This document shows, piece by piece, positions 17,260 to 25,936 of a stretch of DNA of 64,000 nucleotides. Below the pieces are notes generated by a model. It did not search any database. It was not told where the DNA came from and saw only the letters and a program-made list of their open reading frames with translations. This DNA comes from CAIWHR01 sp963708855 (GTDB taxonomy: Bacteria > Pseudomonadota > Gammaproteobacteria > Burkholderiales > Casimicrobiaceae): assembly GCA_963708855.1 (NCBI GenBank), contig CAVPUM010000001.1:1-64000 (forward strand). Reading direction: 5' to 3'. The first letter of the stretch is position 1; the number at the start of each line of letters is the position of its first letter. A program made the position numbers and the translations under genes.

Positions 17260-18576
17260 TCAATCTCCAGGGACCCGATAGAGGGCGCTTTGTGCGTGCG
17301 CGGCCAATCCCTCGCCCTGCGCGAGCGTCGCAGCGATCGGGCCGAGCGCTGCTGCCGCGCCGATCGAGATGCCGAGCACGCTGGATCGCTTCTGGAAATC
17401 GTAGACGCCGAGGGGCGAAGAGAACCGCGCGGTGCGGCCCGTGGGCAGAACGTGATTGGGGCCTGCGCAATAATCGCCGAGCGCCTCCGACGCGTGGTGC
17501 CCCATGAAGATCGCCCCGGCATGGCGAATCTTCGGCAGCAATAGGCCTGGATCGGCGACGGCAAGTTCGAGATGCTCCGGGGCGACTCGGTTGGCGACTG
17601 CGCAGGCCACGTCGAGGTCGGGCACCTTGATGAGCGCGCCGCGGCGGGCGAGCGCCGCCGCTATGATCGCCCGCCGCGGCATCCCGACTATCTGCCTCTG
17701 CGCGCTTGCGGCGACCGCCTCCAGAATCGCGGCGTCCGGCGTGACGAGGATCGCCTGCGCGAGCTCGTCGTGCTCGGCCTGCGCGAAGAGGTCCATGGCG
17801 ACCCAATCCGGGTTCGCGCTCGCATCGGCAATGACGAGAACCTCGGAGACGCCCGCGATCATGTCGATGCCCACGGCTCCGAACACGCGTCGCTTGGCCG
17901 CGGCGACGTACGCGTTGCCGGGCCCGCAGATCTTGTCCACCGCCGGGATCGTGGCCGTGCCGTACGCGAGCGCCGCGATCGCCTGTGCGCCGCCGAGCGC
18001 GAAGGCGCGCGTGACGCCGGCGAGATGCGCCGCGGCCAGCACCAGCGGATTGCGAGCGCCGCCCGGCGTCGGAACGACCATGACGATCTCGGCCACGCCC
18101 GCGACCCGCGCCGGAATGGCGTTCATCAGCACCGAGGAGGGATAGGCCGCCTTGCCGCCCGGCACGTAGATGCCGACGCGATCGAGCGGCGTCACCCTCT
18201 GGCCGAATTCGCTGCCGTCGCAGTCGAAGTACGACCACGACGCGAGTTTCTGGCGTTCGTGGTAAACGCGAACGCGCTGCGCGGCCGTCTGCAGCGCCGC
18301 GCGCATTGCCTCCGGTAGCGTTGCCCAGGCGCGTTGCATCTCGTCCGCGGTGATCTCGAGCGCCGCCACCGACGGCGCCGCGACGTCGTCGAGTTCGGCC
18401 GTGTATTCGAGCAATGCCGCGTCGCCGCGCGCCCGCACGTCCGCGACGATCCGCTCGACGGTCGCGTCGATCGCGGGATCCTGCGCCGACTCGAAGGCCG
18501 TCAGCTCCGCGAGGTCGCGCTCGAAGCCCGGCGCCGCAGCGTCGAGACGGCGCAGAGCGAGCGTCTCCTCGATCAT
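17260..18576 (-). CDS. hisD: Histidinol dehydrogenase
   Basis: NAD-dependent four-electron oxidation of histidinol to histidine, 438 residues, zinc enzyme. Diagnostic segments are PGGKAAYPSSVLMNAIPA, ALGGAQAIAALAYGT, DKICGPGNAYVAAAKR, the zinc-site region DLFAQAEHDE, and GPNHVLPTG. Start at 18576; the open frame extends 15 codons further. The upstream gap to hisG is a family B linker whose ORF stop overlaps this ATG. Confidence 0.97.
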   Translation of the reverse strand: MIEETLALRRLDAAAPGFERDLAELTAFESAQDPAIDATVERIVADVRARGDAALLEYTAELDDVAAPSVAALEITADEMQRAWATLPEAMRAALQTAAQRVRVYHERQKLASWSYFDCDGSEFGQRVTPLDRVGIYVPGGKAAYPSSVLMNAIPARVAGVAEIVMVVPTPGGARNPLVLAAAHLAGVTRAFALGGAQAIAALAYGTATIPAVDKICGPGNAYVAAAKRRVFGAVGIDMIAGVSEVLVIADASANPDWVAMDLFAQAEHDELAQAILVTPDAAILEAVAASAQRQIVGMPRRAIIAAALARRGALIKVPDLDVACAVANRVAPEHLELAVADPGLLLPKIRHAGAIFMGHHASEALGDYCAGPNHVLPTGRTARFSSPLGVYDFQKRSSVLGISIGAAAALGPIAATLAQGEGLAAHAQSALYRVPGD

Positions 18577-18643
18577 GGGTCGGCCCCTGGTGCTCCGCGC
18601 CTTCCCTGCGAAAGGGGACAACCGCGCCCTGGCCCCGCGGCGC
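18577..18643 (-). repeat. Family B linker repeat, hisG-hisD gap
   Basis: This gap carries a 24-codon ORF (18647 to 18573) that starts at an ATG overlapping the hisG stop (ATGA) and stops at a TGA overlapping the hisD ATG (ATGA). The peptide starts MSAAGPGRG and contains LSQGRRGAP. The nucleotide core GTCCCCTTTCG and AGGGAAGGCGCGGAGC is shared with the ruvB-ybgC gap. Confidence 0.75.
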
Positions 18644-19315
18644 TCATGCCGCGGCGCTCCGTCCCGCGGCGACCGCCTTCGCCAGTGCGTCGAGCAGCGG
18701 CTGCACGAGGTCCCGCTTCAGCTTGAGCGCAGCCGGGTTGACGATGAGCCGCGCGCTGATCGGCAGGATGTCCTCGACCACGACGAGATCGTTCGCCTGC
18801 AGCGTGCGCCCGGAGCTTACGAGGTCGACGATCGCGTCGGCGAGACCGGCGAGCGGCGCCAGCTCCATCGAACCGTACAGCTTGATCAGATCGACGTGCA
18901 TGCCCTTCGCCGCGAAATGCTCGCGCGCCGTCTGCACGTACTTGGTCGCGACACGGATGCGCGCGCCGCGCTGCACGGTGCCGGCCCAGTCGAAGCCGCG
19001 CTTCGTCGCGACCACCATCCGGCAGCGGGCGATCTCGAGATCCAGCGGCTGGTACAGGCCTTCGCCGCCCTGCTCGAGCAGCACGTCCTTGCCCGCGACG
19101 CCGATATCGGCGGCGCCGTGCGCAACGTAGGTCGGCACATCGGTCGCGCGGACGATCACGACCGAGACATCCCCTCGGTTGGTGCCGAAGATCAGCTTGC
19201 GCGAGGACTCCGGATCTTCGACCGGAACGATGCCCGCCGCGGCAAGGAGCGGCAGCGTTTCGTCGAAGATGCGCCCTTTCGAGAGCGCGAGGGTGAGCGT
19301 CGGCACGGTCGGCAA
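18644..19315 (-). CDS. hisG: ATP phosphoribosyltransferase, short form
   Basis: First, feedback-regulated step of histidine synthesis, 223 residues. Motifs are TLALSKGRIFDETLP, the ADIGVAGKDVL loop and DAIVDLVSSGRTL, which binds PRPP. The C-terminal histidine-sensing domain of long HisG is absent, so it should need HisZ as regulatory partner; hisZ is not in this window. It heads the his block, 49 bases downstream of queF. Confidence 0.96.
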   Translation of the reverse strand: MPTVPTLTLALSKGRIFDETLPLLAAAGIVPVEDPESSRKLIFGTNRGDVSVVIVRATDVPTYVAHGAADIGVAGKDVLLEQGGEGLYQPLDLEIARCRMVVATKRGFDWAGTVQRGARIRVATKYVQTAREHFAAKGMHVDLIKLYGSMELAPLAGLADAIVDLVSSGRTLQANDLVVVEDILPISARLIVNPAALKLKRDLVQPLLDALAKAVAAGRSAAA

Positions 19316-19364
19316 CGGTTGAACCAGCGGCTCATTCTACCGGACAAGACGATGCTTCCCGCCG

Positions 19365-20186
19365 TTACTGCCGTGCCGTGCGCACGCGGAAAGGCGGACC
19401 ACCGCCGTCGCTGCTCCGATAGGGGTTGATGTCGATGCCCCCGCGCCGCGTGAATCGGGCGTACACCGACAGCGTTTCGGGCCGGCACCGCCGCCACACG
19501 TCTGCAAATACGCGCTCCACGCAGTGTTCATGGAAACCGGGATGCCGGCGGAACGACACGAGGTAGCGAAGCAGGCCCGCGCGATCGATCCGCGCGCCGC
19601 GGTAGCTCAACTGCATGCACGCGTAATCGGGTTGCCCGGTGACCGGGCACACCGACCTGAAAAGCCGCGTGTACAGCGACTCGGCGCACCCCGGCGCCGC
19701 GGCCGTGAGCGCTGCGGGGACCGGAACGCGATCGTCGACCGCGAGCGCCAGCGCGTCGAGGCAGATGCCGGTGAACCCGGCCTGCGGCATTGCCCCGGTC
19801 TCGTCCGGCGGCGTCAACGTGATATCGACGGCCGCGCCGGCCGCAGCCGACAGGTCGCGGGAGAGCGCCGCGGCCACCTCGTCGGCCGAGTCGAAGCGCG
19901 TCAGGTTGAATCCGGCGAGATAGAGCTTGACCGACTTGGACTCGACGATGCGCGGCGAATCCGCCGGCACCGCGAACGTCGCGATGGCGACCTCGGGCTT
20001 GCCCGCGGCGTCGAGCCAGCTCAATTCGTAGGCGGTCCACAGGTCGACGCCGCCGAACGGCAGCGCAGCGCCGAATCCGAGTTCTCCGCGCTGCGGTGCG
20101 CGGTCCACGGGAAAGAGCAGCCCGGGATCGAGCCGGTCCGGGTAGGTCGCGGCGCGGGCCAGCGGCGACGAGCGGAGGTCCGTCAT
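19365..20186 (-). CDS. queF: NADPH-dependent preQ0 reductase QueF, long form
   Basis: Reduces 7-cyano-7-deazaguanine to preQ1 in queuosine synthesis; 273 residues, the two-domain type. The QueF motif ESKSVKLYLAGFN starts at residue 82. The nucleophile is C180 in SVCPVTGQPD, with D187 and the later FHEHCVE segment completing the site. Its place between murA and hisG interrupts an otherwise standard murA-hisG order. The upstream gap holds a family B-like linker ORF whose stop overlaps this ATG. Confidence 0.96.
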   Translation of the reverse strand: MTDLRSSPLARAATYPDRLDPGLLFPVDRAPQRGELGFGAALPFGGVDLWTAYELSWLDAAGKPEVAIATFAVPADSPRIVESKSVKLYLAGFNLTRFDSADEVAAALSRDLSAAAGAAVDITLTPPDETGAMPQAGFTGICLDALALAVDDRVPVPAALTAAAPGCAESLYTRLFRSVCPVTGQPDYACMQLSYRGARIDRAGLLRYLVSFRRHPGFHEHCVERVFADVWRRCRPETLSVYARFTRRGGIDINPYRSSDGGGPPFRVRTARQ

Positions 20187-20288
20187 CGGTGCACCCTGGG
20201 CGCTGCGCGCCTGGGACGGCCAGGCGGGCTCACTGGGGTAACTTCGCGGTTCACGCTCCGCCGATCCCGCCCCCGGGGTGGCCCGTGC
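20187..20288 (-). repeat. Family B-like linker, murA-queF gap
   Basis: Two tiny ORFs span the gap on the minus strand. One of 13 codons starts at an ATG overlapping the murA stop (20292 to 20251). One of 16 codons starts at GTG 20233 and its TGA (20183) overlaps the queF ATG. The second ends RRAAPRVHR, matching the ruvB-ybgC linker end RRAAPRVRQ. The nucleotide core GGCGCGCAGCGCC is a perfect five-base hairpin with loop GCA. Confidence 0.65.
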
Positions 20289-21542
20289 TCATGCCACGCG
20301 CCGGATCCGCGCGCCCAGGAGCGCGAGTTTCTCCTCGATCCGCTCGTAGCCGCGGTCCAGATGATAGATGCGGTCGATCGTCGTCGTGCCTTCGGCCATC
20401 AGGCCGGCGATGACGAGGCAGGCGGAGGCGCGCAGGTCCGTCGCCATCACGTCGGCGCCCGTCAGCTTCCCCACGCCGCGAACGATCGCCGCGTTGCCCT
20501 CGACCTCGATCTCCGCACCGAGCCGGACAAGTTCCTGCACGTGCATCATTCGATTCTCGAATATGGTCTCGGTGACGACCGTCGTGCCCGCGGCACGCGT
20601 CGCGACCGCCATCATCTGCGCCTGCATGTCGGTGGGGAAACCCGGATAGGGCGCCGTGCGCAGGTTGAACGGCGCGAGGGGGCCGTGCCGCGCCACGCGG
20701 ATCACGTCGCCCGCGACGCTGATGTCGGCACCCGCCTCCGCGAGCTTGCCGAGGACCGCCTCGAGCGTTTCCGGCTGCGCGCCGGCGACCGTGGCTTCGC
20801 CGCCGGCGGCCGCGATCGCCGCTACGAACGTGCCGGTCTCGATCCGGTCGGGCATGACCGCATGGGTTGCGCCATGCAGCCGGTCGACGCCCTCGACCAC
20901 GATGCGATCGGTGCCCGCTCCGGAGACCTTCGCCCCCATCGCGCTGAGGCAGCGCGCGAGATCGACGATCTCCGGCTCGCGTGCCGCGTTCTCGAGCGTG
21001 GTCGTGCCTGACGCCAGCGTCGCGGCCATCATCAGGTTTTCGGTCCCGGTCACGGTGACGACGTCGAACACGAGGCGCGTGCCGGCAAGGCGCCTCGCGC
21101 GGGCGCTGATGTAGCCGTGCTCGAGATCGATTTCCGCGCCCATCGCCACGAGTCCCTTCACGTGTTGATCGACCGGTCGCAGGCCGATCGCGCACCCGCC
21201 GGGCAGCGACACGCGCGCCTCTCCGCAGCGGGCGAGGAGCGGCCCCAGCGCCAGGATCGATGCGCGCATGGTCTTGACGAGCTCGTAGGGCGCGAGCGGC
21301 CAGTCGATCCGCCCGGCGTCGAGTGCAACGGTTTCCGGCGTGCCCAGGTCGAGCGCGACGCCCATCTGCGCCAGCAGCGTCTGCATCGTCCGCACGTCCT
21401 TCAGCCGCGGCACGTTCGTGAGCACGAGCGGCTCCGGCGTGAGCAGCGCCGCGCAGAGGATCGGGAGCGCCGCGTTCTTCGCGCCGGAAACGCGGACCTC
21501 GCCGACGAGCGGTCGGCCCCCCTCGATCAGGAGCTTGTCCAT
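20289..21542 (-). CDS. murA: UDP-N-acetylglucosamine 1-carboxyvinyltransferase
   Basis: First committed step of peptidoglycan synthesis, adding enolpyruvate from PEP to UDP-GlcNAc; 417 residues. The start MDKLLIEGGRPLVGEV and the active-site loop LPGGCAIGLRP are clear. The catalytic Cys is residue 117, the usual fosfomycin target. NLMMAA and the C-terminal DLRASACLVIAGL segment are intact. The gap to bolA is exactly one family A unit whose ORF stop is one base before this ATG. Confidence 0.98.
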   Translation of the reverse strand: MDKLLIEGGRPLVGEVRVSGAKNAALPILCAALLTPEPLVLTNVPRLKDVRTMQTLLAQMGVALDLGTPETVALDAGRIDWPLAPYELVKTMRASILALGPLLARCGEARVSLPGGCAIGLRPVDQHVKGLVAMGAEIDLEHGYISARARRLAGTRLVFDVVTVTGTENLMMAATLASGTTTLENAAREPEIVDLARCLSAMGAKVSGAGTDRIVVEGVDRLHGATHAVMPDRIETGTFVAAIAAAGGEATVAGAQPETLEAVLGKLAEAGADISVAGDVIRVARHGPLAPFNLRTAPYPGFPTDMQAQMMAVATRAAGTTVVTETIFENRMMHVQELVRLGAEIEVEGNAAIVRGVGKLTGADVMATDLRASACLVIAGLMAEGTTTIDRIYHLDRGYERIEEKLALLGARIRRVA

Positions 21543-21625
21543 CTCAGCAACCGCCCGGCCGCCCGAAGGGCGCTGACTGCCCCCCGGCGGGGCAGCGAAC
21601 GCAGTGAGCGTGGGGGCTGTTCACC
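21543..21625 (-). repeat. Family A linker repeat, bolA-murA gap (short unit)
   Basis: This single unit fills the 83-base gap. The 26-codon ORF (21624 to 21544) starts with GTG one base after the bolA stop and ends TGA-G one base before the murA ATG. The peptide begins VNSPHAHCVRCPAGG and ends GRPGGC. The terminal stem pairs TCAGCGCCC with GGTTGCTGA, including one G-T wobble and one mismatch. Confidence 0.85.
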
Positions 21626-21871
21626 TCAGGAACCCTGTGCCGCCGCCCATTGTGCGGGCGTGAGCGTGGTCATCGACAGCGCGTGGATCTCCTCGCGCAT
21701 CCGGTCGCCGAGCGCGGCATAGACGAGCTGGTGCTGGCGGACCTTGGACAGCCCCTCGAACGCCGCGCTGACGATGACGGCCTCCCAGTGATGGCCGTCG
21801 CCGCGCACCTCGACCTGCTCGCATGGCAGGCCGGCGGCGATAGAAGTCTTGATGGATTCCGGCGTGACCAT
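21626..21871 (-). CDS. bolA: BolA/IbaG-family protein
   Basis: Small BolA-fold protein of 81 residues (IbaG/YrbA group), acting in iron-sulfur or glutaredoxin partnership and envelope stress. The core reads HHWEAVIVSAAFEG then RQHQLVYAALGDRM, with the class II helix-turn-helix-like signature. GAGG seven bases before the ATG at 21871 supports the start. The permease frame upstream runs into this gene without a stop because of a probable indel near 22000. Confidence 0.93.
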   Translation of the reverse strand: MVTPESIKTSIAAGLPCEQVEVRGDGHHWEAVIVSAAFEGLSKVRQHQLVYAALGDRMREEIHALSMTTLTPAQWAAAQGS

Positions 21872-21920
21872 GGACGAACCTCGACGGGATGGCGGGATGA
21901 TGGGCGAAGGCCAGTGGGAA

Positions 21921-21946
21921 GGCGCGCAACGCGTCGGTTGCGCGCC
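21921..21946. repeat. Perfect 10-base inverted repeat after the permease
   Basis: GGCGCGCAAC at 21921-21930 and GTTGCGCGCC at 21937-21946, loop of six. It begins 10 bases past the permease stop expected at 21957 and precedes bolA. It could be an intercistronic RNA hairpin or a weak terminator; no T-run. Confidence 0.55.
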
Positions 21947-21956
21947 GTCCAGGCGG

Positions 21957-22738
21957 TCAGGGCCGGAGCTTCCAGCCACGCTGCAGCAGCGACCAGCGCG
22001 ACCAGCGACGAGCAGTAGCGCGCATCCCGCGACGATCCCGAGGCTCAGCGCCGGTGGCACGTCGGACAACCCGAAGAATCCATAGCGGAAGCCGTCAATC
22101 ATATAGAAGAACGGATTGGCGTGCGACAGCGACTGCCAGAACGGCGGCAGCGAATGGATCGAGTAGAACACGCCGGACAGGAACGTGAGCGGCGTGATCA
22201 GGAAATTCTGGAACGCTGCGAGCTGGTCGAACTTGTCGGCCCAGATGCCCGCGATGAGCCCGAGCGTGCCGAGGATCGCGCTGCCGAGCAGGGCGAAAGC
22301 GAGCGCCCAGAACGGGTGCGGCATCGCGAGCAGCGACGGCACGAAGAACAGGGTGACGACGAAGACGCCCAGCCCGACGACGAGACCGCGCACCATGGCG
22401 CCCAGCACGTACGCAGCGAAGAAGTCTGCCGGCGAGAGTGGCGTGAGCAGGATGAAGATCATGTTGCCGGTGATCTTCGACTGGATGAGCGACGACGAAG
22501 TGTTGGCGAACGCGTTCTGCAGCACCGACATCATCACGAGTCCGGGCACCAGGAAGGCGGTATAGCCGATCTGGCCGCCGAACACCGACACGCGCGATTC
22601 CAGCACGTGCGAGAAGATGAGCAGATAGAGTAGTGCGGTGATCACGGGCGCCAGGATCGTCTGGAAGGCGACCTTCCAGAAGCGCAGCAGCTCCTTGTAG
22701 AGCAGCGTCAGCCAGCCGGCCCCGGCGACGCGAATCAC
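21957..22738 (-). CDS. yadH: ABC-2 type transporter permease (YadH-like), frame broken near its end
   Basis: Six-helix ABC-2 permease of about 260 residues that pairs with the ATPase at 22735. The start is a GTG at 22738 overlapping the ATPase stop (GTGA). Hallmarks are PVITALLYLLIF, QSKITGNMIFILLTPLSP and NPFFYMIDGFRYGFFG. At about 22000 the frame needs an indel: the alternative frame gives RWSLLQRGWKLRP and a TGA at 21957, the expected family end. As sequenced it reads through into bolA. I treat that as an artefact. Confidence 0.85.
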
Positions 22739-23655
22739 GGCGGCGACCCCGACGGCGGCGTGCGCGCTGCGCCCATGATGCGCAGGAAGACCTGTTCGAG
22801 ATCGGTTTCCAGCAGCGCCAGCTCGTCGATGCGTATGTCTTCGCCGCGCAGCGCAGCGAGCAGCGATTCGAGGTCGGCGTAACTGTCGAGTCCGACCACG
22901 AAGCCGTGCGCGTCCCGGCTCGTCACCCGGTGCTGCCAGTTGGCCGGAACGCGGTCGGCGACGAGCCGCACCGTGAGTCCGGCGACATTCGCCAGCAGGT
23001 TCTTCGTCGTGTCGAGGGCGACGACCCGGCCCGCCTTCAGCATGGCGATGCGGCCGCACAGCGCCTCGGCCTCCTCGAGGTAGTGCGTGGTCAGGATGAT
23101 CGTGTGGCCGTCCCGGTTGAGCTTGCGGATGAACGCCCACAGGCTTTGGCGCAACTCGACGTCGACCCCCGCGGTCGGCTCGTCGAGCACGATCACCGGC
23201 GGCTTGTGCACGAGCGCCTGGCCCACCAGCACGCGGCGCTTCATGCCGCCGGAAAGCGAGCGCATGTTGGCATCGGCTTTTGCCGTGAGATCGAGGTGAT
23301 GCAGGATTTCGTCGATCCACGCGTCGTTGTGCCTGATGCCGAAGTAGCCGGACTGGATTTCGAGCGTTTCGCGCACCGAGAAGAAGGGATCGAACACCAG
23401 TTCCTGCGGCACCACGCCGAGGGCGCGACGCGCCTTCCGGTAGTCGGCGCTGACGTCGTGCCCGAGCACGCGGACGGTCCCGCTGTCGGCCCGCGTCAGC
23501 CCGGCGAGGACCGAGATCAGCGTCGTCTTGCCGGCGCCGTTCGGACCCAGCAGCCCGAAGAACTCGCCCTCGTCGACGGCGAGGCTGACCCCGGCGAGGG
23601 CCCGCACGCTGCCGAAGCAGCGGGCGACGTTGACGATTTCGACGGCGAGGGCCAC
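22735..23655 (-). CDS. yadG: ABC transporter ATP-binding protein (YadG-like)
   Basis: Exporter-type ATPase of 306 residues. Walker A is GPNGAGKTT at residues 37-45, the signature is LSGGMKRR and Walker B is VIVLDEP, followed by TTHYLEEAE. A C-terminal extension of about 80 residues is typical of the DrrA/YadG group. Start is GTG at 23655. It forms a bicistronic unit with the permease. Substrate unknown; the position between mlaB and bolA is standard in betaproteobacteria. Confidence 0.95.
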   Translation of the reverse strand: MALAVEIVNVARCFGSVRALAGVSLAVDEGEFFGLLGPNGAGKTTLISVLAGLTRADSGTVRVLGHDVSADYRKARRALGVVPQELVFDPFFSVRETLEIQSGYFGIRHNDAWIDEILHHLDLTAKADANMRSLSGGMKRRVLVGQALVHKPPVIVLDEPTAGVDVELRQSLWAFIRKLNRDGHTIILTTHYLEEAEALCGRIAMLKAGRVVALDTTKNLLANVAGLTVRLVADRVPANWQHRVTSRDAHGFVVGLDSYADLESLLAALRGEDIRIDELALLETDLEQVFLRIMGAARTPPSGSPP

Positions 23656-23763
23656 GATCAGCGAGGGCCTGGAGCGGTGAGAACGGGGAAGCCGGCCGCC
23701 GGTTCCTCGGCGCGATCCGGCACTGCGCGACGCGGCAGCGCGCGCGGCGGCGCCGCTCTCATG

Positions 23764-24087
23764 TCACGCGCCGAGGATCTCCTCGACGCCGTAGAGCTCG
23801 GCGAGGGAGGCGAGCGACACGGGAATGCCCGACGAACCGAGCGGCCGGCCCTCCTCGGCCGCGCGCCGCTTGAGCGCGAGCAGGACCGCGACGGCGGCGG
23901 AATCGATGCGCTTCGACCTCGGCGCAGATCGACCTCGCCGGCGCCCGGCAGCTTCAGCGCGCCCGCGGCCGCGAGCACCGTGCCCGCGTTGGCGGACGTG
24001 AGCGCGCCCGCGTAGATCCAGCGCGCGCCGTCCCCGTCGGGTGCAAAGCCCGACCCGCGCGACTTGCGCGTCGCCGTCCCCGCTCAT
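23764..24087 (-). CDS. mlaB: MlaB STAS-domain protein, frameshifted as sequenced
   Basis: Small STAS-domain subunit of the Mla phospholipid transporter that stabilises the MlaFE ATPase. The ATG at 24087 overlaps the mlaC stop (ATGA). The protein appears in three pieces. MSGDGDAQVARV is in the start frame. GARWIYAGALTSANAG and LKLPGAGEVDL follow in the next frame. IDSAAVAVLLALKRRAAEEG continues to the end in the original one. Shifts are needed near 24050 and 23910. The conserved DSAAVAVLL phosphorylation-loop region is intact, so this is probably a working gene with sequence errors. Confidence 0.8.
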   Translation of the reverse strand: MSGDGDAQVARVGLCTRRGRRALDLRGRAHVRQRGHGARGRGRAEAAGRRRGRSAPRSKRIDSAAVAVLLALKRRAAEEGRPLGSSGIPVSLASLAELYGVEEILGA

Positions 24088-24720
24088 TTCGCCGCGACGC
24101 CCCGGTTGCGGTCGGCGAGCATCTTGATGAGGCCGTCCACGCCGCCGGTCTTGATCTGCTCGTTGAACTCGTCGCGATAATTGGTGACGAGCGAGACGCC
24201 CGGCGACGATGACGTCGTAGCACTTCCAGGCATCCGCCTTCTTCTCCATGCCGTAGTCGATCTCGATCGGGGCTCCGGACGCCCGCTGCACCAGGGTGCG
24301 CACGGTGACCTCCGTGTCGCCCGGGTTCATCCGCAGCGGCTTGTACTCGATCGTCTCGTTGCGGTACTGGTTGAGCGCACCCGAATAGGTGCGCACGAGC
24401 AGCGCCCGGAACTCGTCGGTGATTCGCTTCTGCTGTTCGGGCGTCGCGCTGCGCCAGTTCCTGCCCATGGCGAGCGCCGCCATCCGGGTAAAGTCGAAAT
24501 TGGGCAGGAGCTTCGCTTCGAGCACGTCGCGGATGCGCGCCTCGTTGCCTGCCTGGATCGCCGGATCGGACTTGATCGTCGCCAGCACGTCCTGCGCGAC
24601 GCGCTTCACCATGACGTCGGGCGCTTCCTGCGCGGCGGCAGGCAGCGCGGCGCCGATAAGCGCGGCGGCCGCGATCAGGACGAGCGCGGTCCGCCGCGCG
24701 GGCATGTGGACGATCGCCAT
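24084..24720 (-). CDS. mlaC: MlaC periplasmic phospholipid-binding protein, frameshifted
   Basis: Soluble carrier that moves phospholipid between MlaA and MlaFEDB; about 210 residues. Signal peptide at residues 1-30 (ALIGAALPAAAQ). The family core NFDFTRMAALAMGRNWRSA and EYKPLRMNPGDTEV is present. One extra G in a run near 24200 shifts the frame after WKCYDVIVAG. The restored frame continues with VTNYRDEFNEQI and ends at the TGA overlapping mlaB. A single-base homopolymer indel suggests a sequencing error. Confidence 0.9.
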
Positions 24721-25428
24721 CTAGGGCTCCTCGGGTTCGGGCGGCGGCTTGCCGTCGTAGAGCAGATACCGGCGCCGCTGCAGATAGGCGTTGCGGATGA
24801 ACAGGTAGCGATCGAGCGCGGCCGTGTCGACGATCGCGCCCGCGGAGAGCGCCTGGGCGCGGAGGTCCACGGCCCCCAGCCCGTAGAGGCTGTTGCGCAA
24901 GGGCACCTCGCCGATGTAGCCGACCGGACCCACCATGACGCGCACGATCGCGCCGCTGCCGTCGCGCACGGTCGTCGGCCCGAAGAACGGCACGAAGAGA
25001 TAAGGCCCCTGCGGCAGGCCCCACGCCCCGAACGTCTGGCCGAAATCCTCGTTGCCGCGCTCGATGCCGACCATCGACGCCAGGTCGAAGATGCCGCCGA
25101 CGCCCCATACGGTGTTGAGCAGCACCCGGCCGAGGTCGTCGTCGAGCTTGTCGAGCTTGCCCTGCAGAAGATCGTTGACCGCCGAGATGAGGTCCTCGAT
25201 GTTGTTGAAGACGTTCGAGACTCCCGTGCGAATGAGCTCCGGCACGACGTCGATGTAGGCCTGCGCCACGGGCTTCACGACGGCCGTGTCGACGGTGTCG
25301 TGGAACTGGTAGAGCGCCCGGTTCATCGGCTCGAACGGGTCCTCGCGCGACGGCGCCGCCGCACAGCCGGCAAGCAGCGCGACGGCCACGGCGAGGGTCG
25401 CGCGCGACAGCGCCGTGCGGCCGCGCAT
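24721..25428 (-). CDS. mlaA: MlaA (VacJ) outer-membrane lipoprotein
   Basis: Lipoprotein of 235 residues that extracts phospholipid from the outer leaflet. The signal ends in lipobox LLAGC. DPFEPMNRALYQFHDTVD is the family opening, and the WGLPQGPYLFVPFFGPTTVRDG motif is characteristic. In this operon it lies between mlaD and mlaC, an order found in betaproteobacteria but not in E. coli, where vacJ is separate. It abuts mlaC directly. Confidence 0.96.
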   Translation of the reverse strand: MRGRTALSRATLAVAVALLAGCAAAPSREDPFEPMNRALYQFHDTVDTAVVKPVAQAYIDVVPELIRTGVSNVFNNIEDLISAVNDLLQGKLDKLDDDLGRVLLNTVWGVGGIFDLASMVGIERGNEDFGQTFGAWGLPQGPYLFVPFFGPTTVRDGSGAIVRVMVGPVGYIGEVPLRNSLYGLGAVDLRAQALSAGAIVDTAALDRYLFIRNAYLQRRRYLLYDGKPPPEPEEP

Positions 25429-25440
25429 CGAGCGCGGCGC

Positions 25441-25914
25441 TCATTTCCCGCCTCCCGTCGCGGCCTTGTCGAACAGGAACTGGCCGATCAGCTTCTCCAG
25501 GACGATCCCGGACTGCGTCTTGGAGAGCTTCCCGCCGTCGGCCAGCATCTTCGTGTCGCCGCCCGCGTCGAGTCCGATGTAGACGTCGCCGAGGAGGCCC
25601 GACGTGAGGATCGACGCGATCGTGTCCGTCGTGAACTGGTAGCCCTCGTCGATCTTGACCGTGACGATCGCCTGGTAGGTCGTCGGATCGAGCCGGATGC
25701 GCTCGACCCGGCCGACGACGACGCCGGCCGCCTTCACCGACGCGCGGAGCTTCAGTCCGCCGATGTTGTCGAAGCGCGCCTCGAGCCGGTAGCCCGGCGT
25801 CGACCCGAAGCTGATCAGGTTGCCGACCTTGAGCGCCAGAAAGAGGATCGCCCCGATGCCGATCGCGACGAACGTGCCGACCCAGAGATCGAGTGCGGAG
25901 CGGTTGAGGTTCAT
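25441..25914 (-). CDS. mlaD: MlaD, MCE-domain substrate-binding protein
   Basis: Inner-membrane anchored MCE protein of 157 residues forming the hexameric lipid channel of the Mla complex. One N-terminal helix (residues about 10-30) is followed by the MCE domain, with YRLEARFDNIGGLKLRASVKAAGV and LLGDVYIGLD. The C-terminal part is predicted helical. It is 22 bases downstream of mlaE. Confidence 0.97.
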   Translation of the reverse strand: MNLNRSALDLWVGTFVAIGIGAILFLALKVGNLISFGSTPGYRLEARFDNIGGLKLRASVKAAGVVVGRVERIRLDPTTYQAIVTVKIDEGYQFTTDTIASILTSGLLGDVYIGLDAGGDTKMLADGGKLSKTQSGIVLEKLIGQFLFDKAATGGGK

Positions 25915-25936
25915 TGCGCGGTCTCCACGTGGTTAT

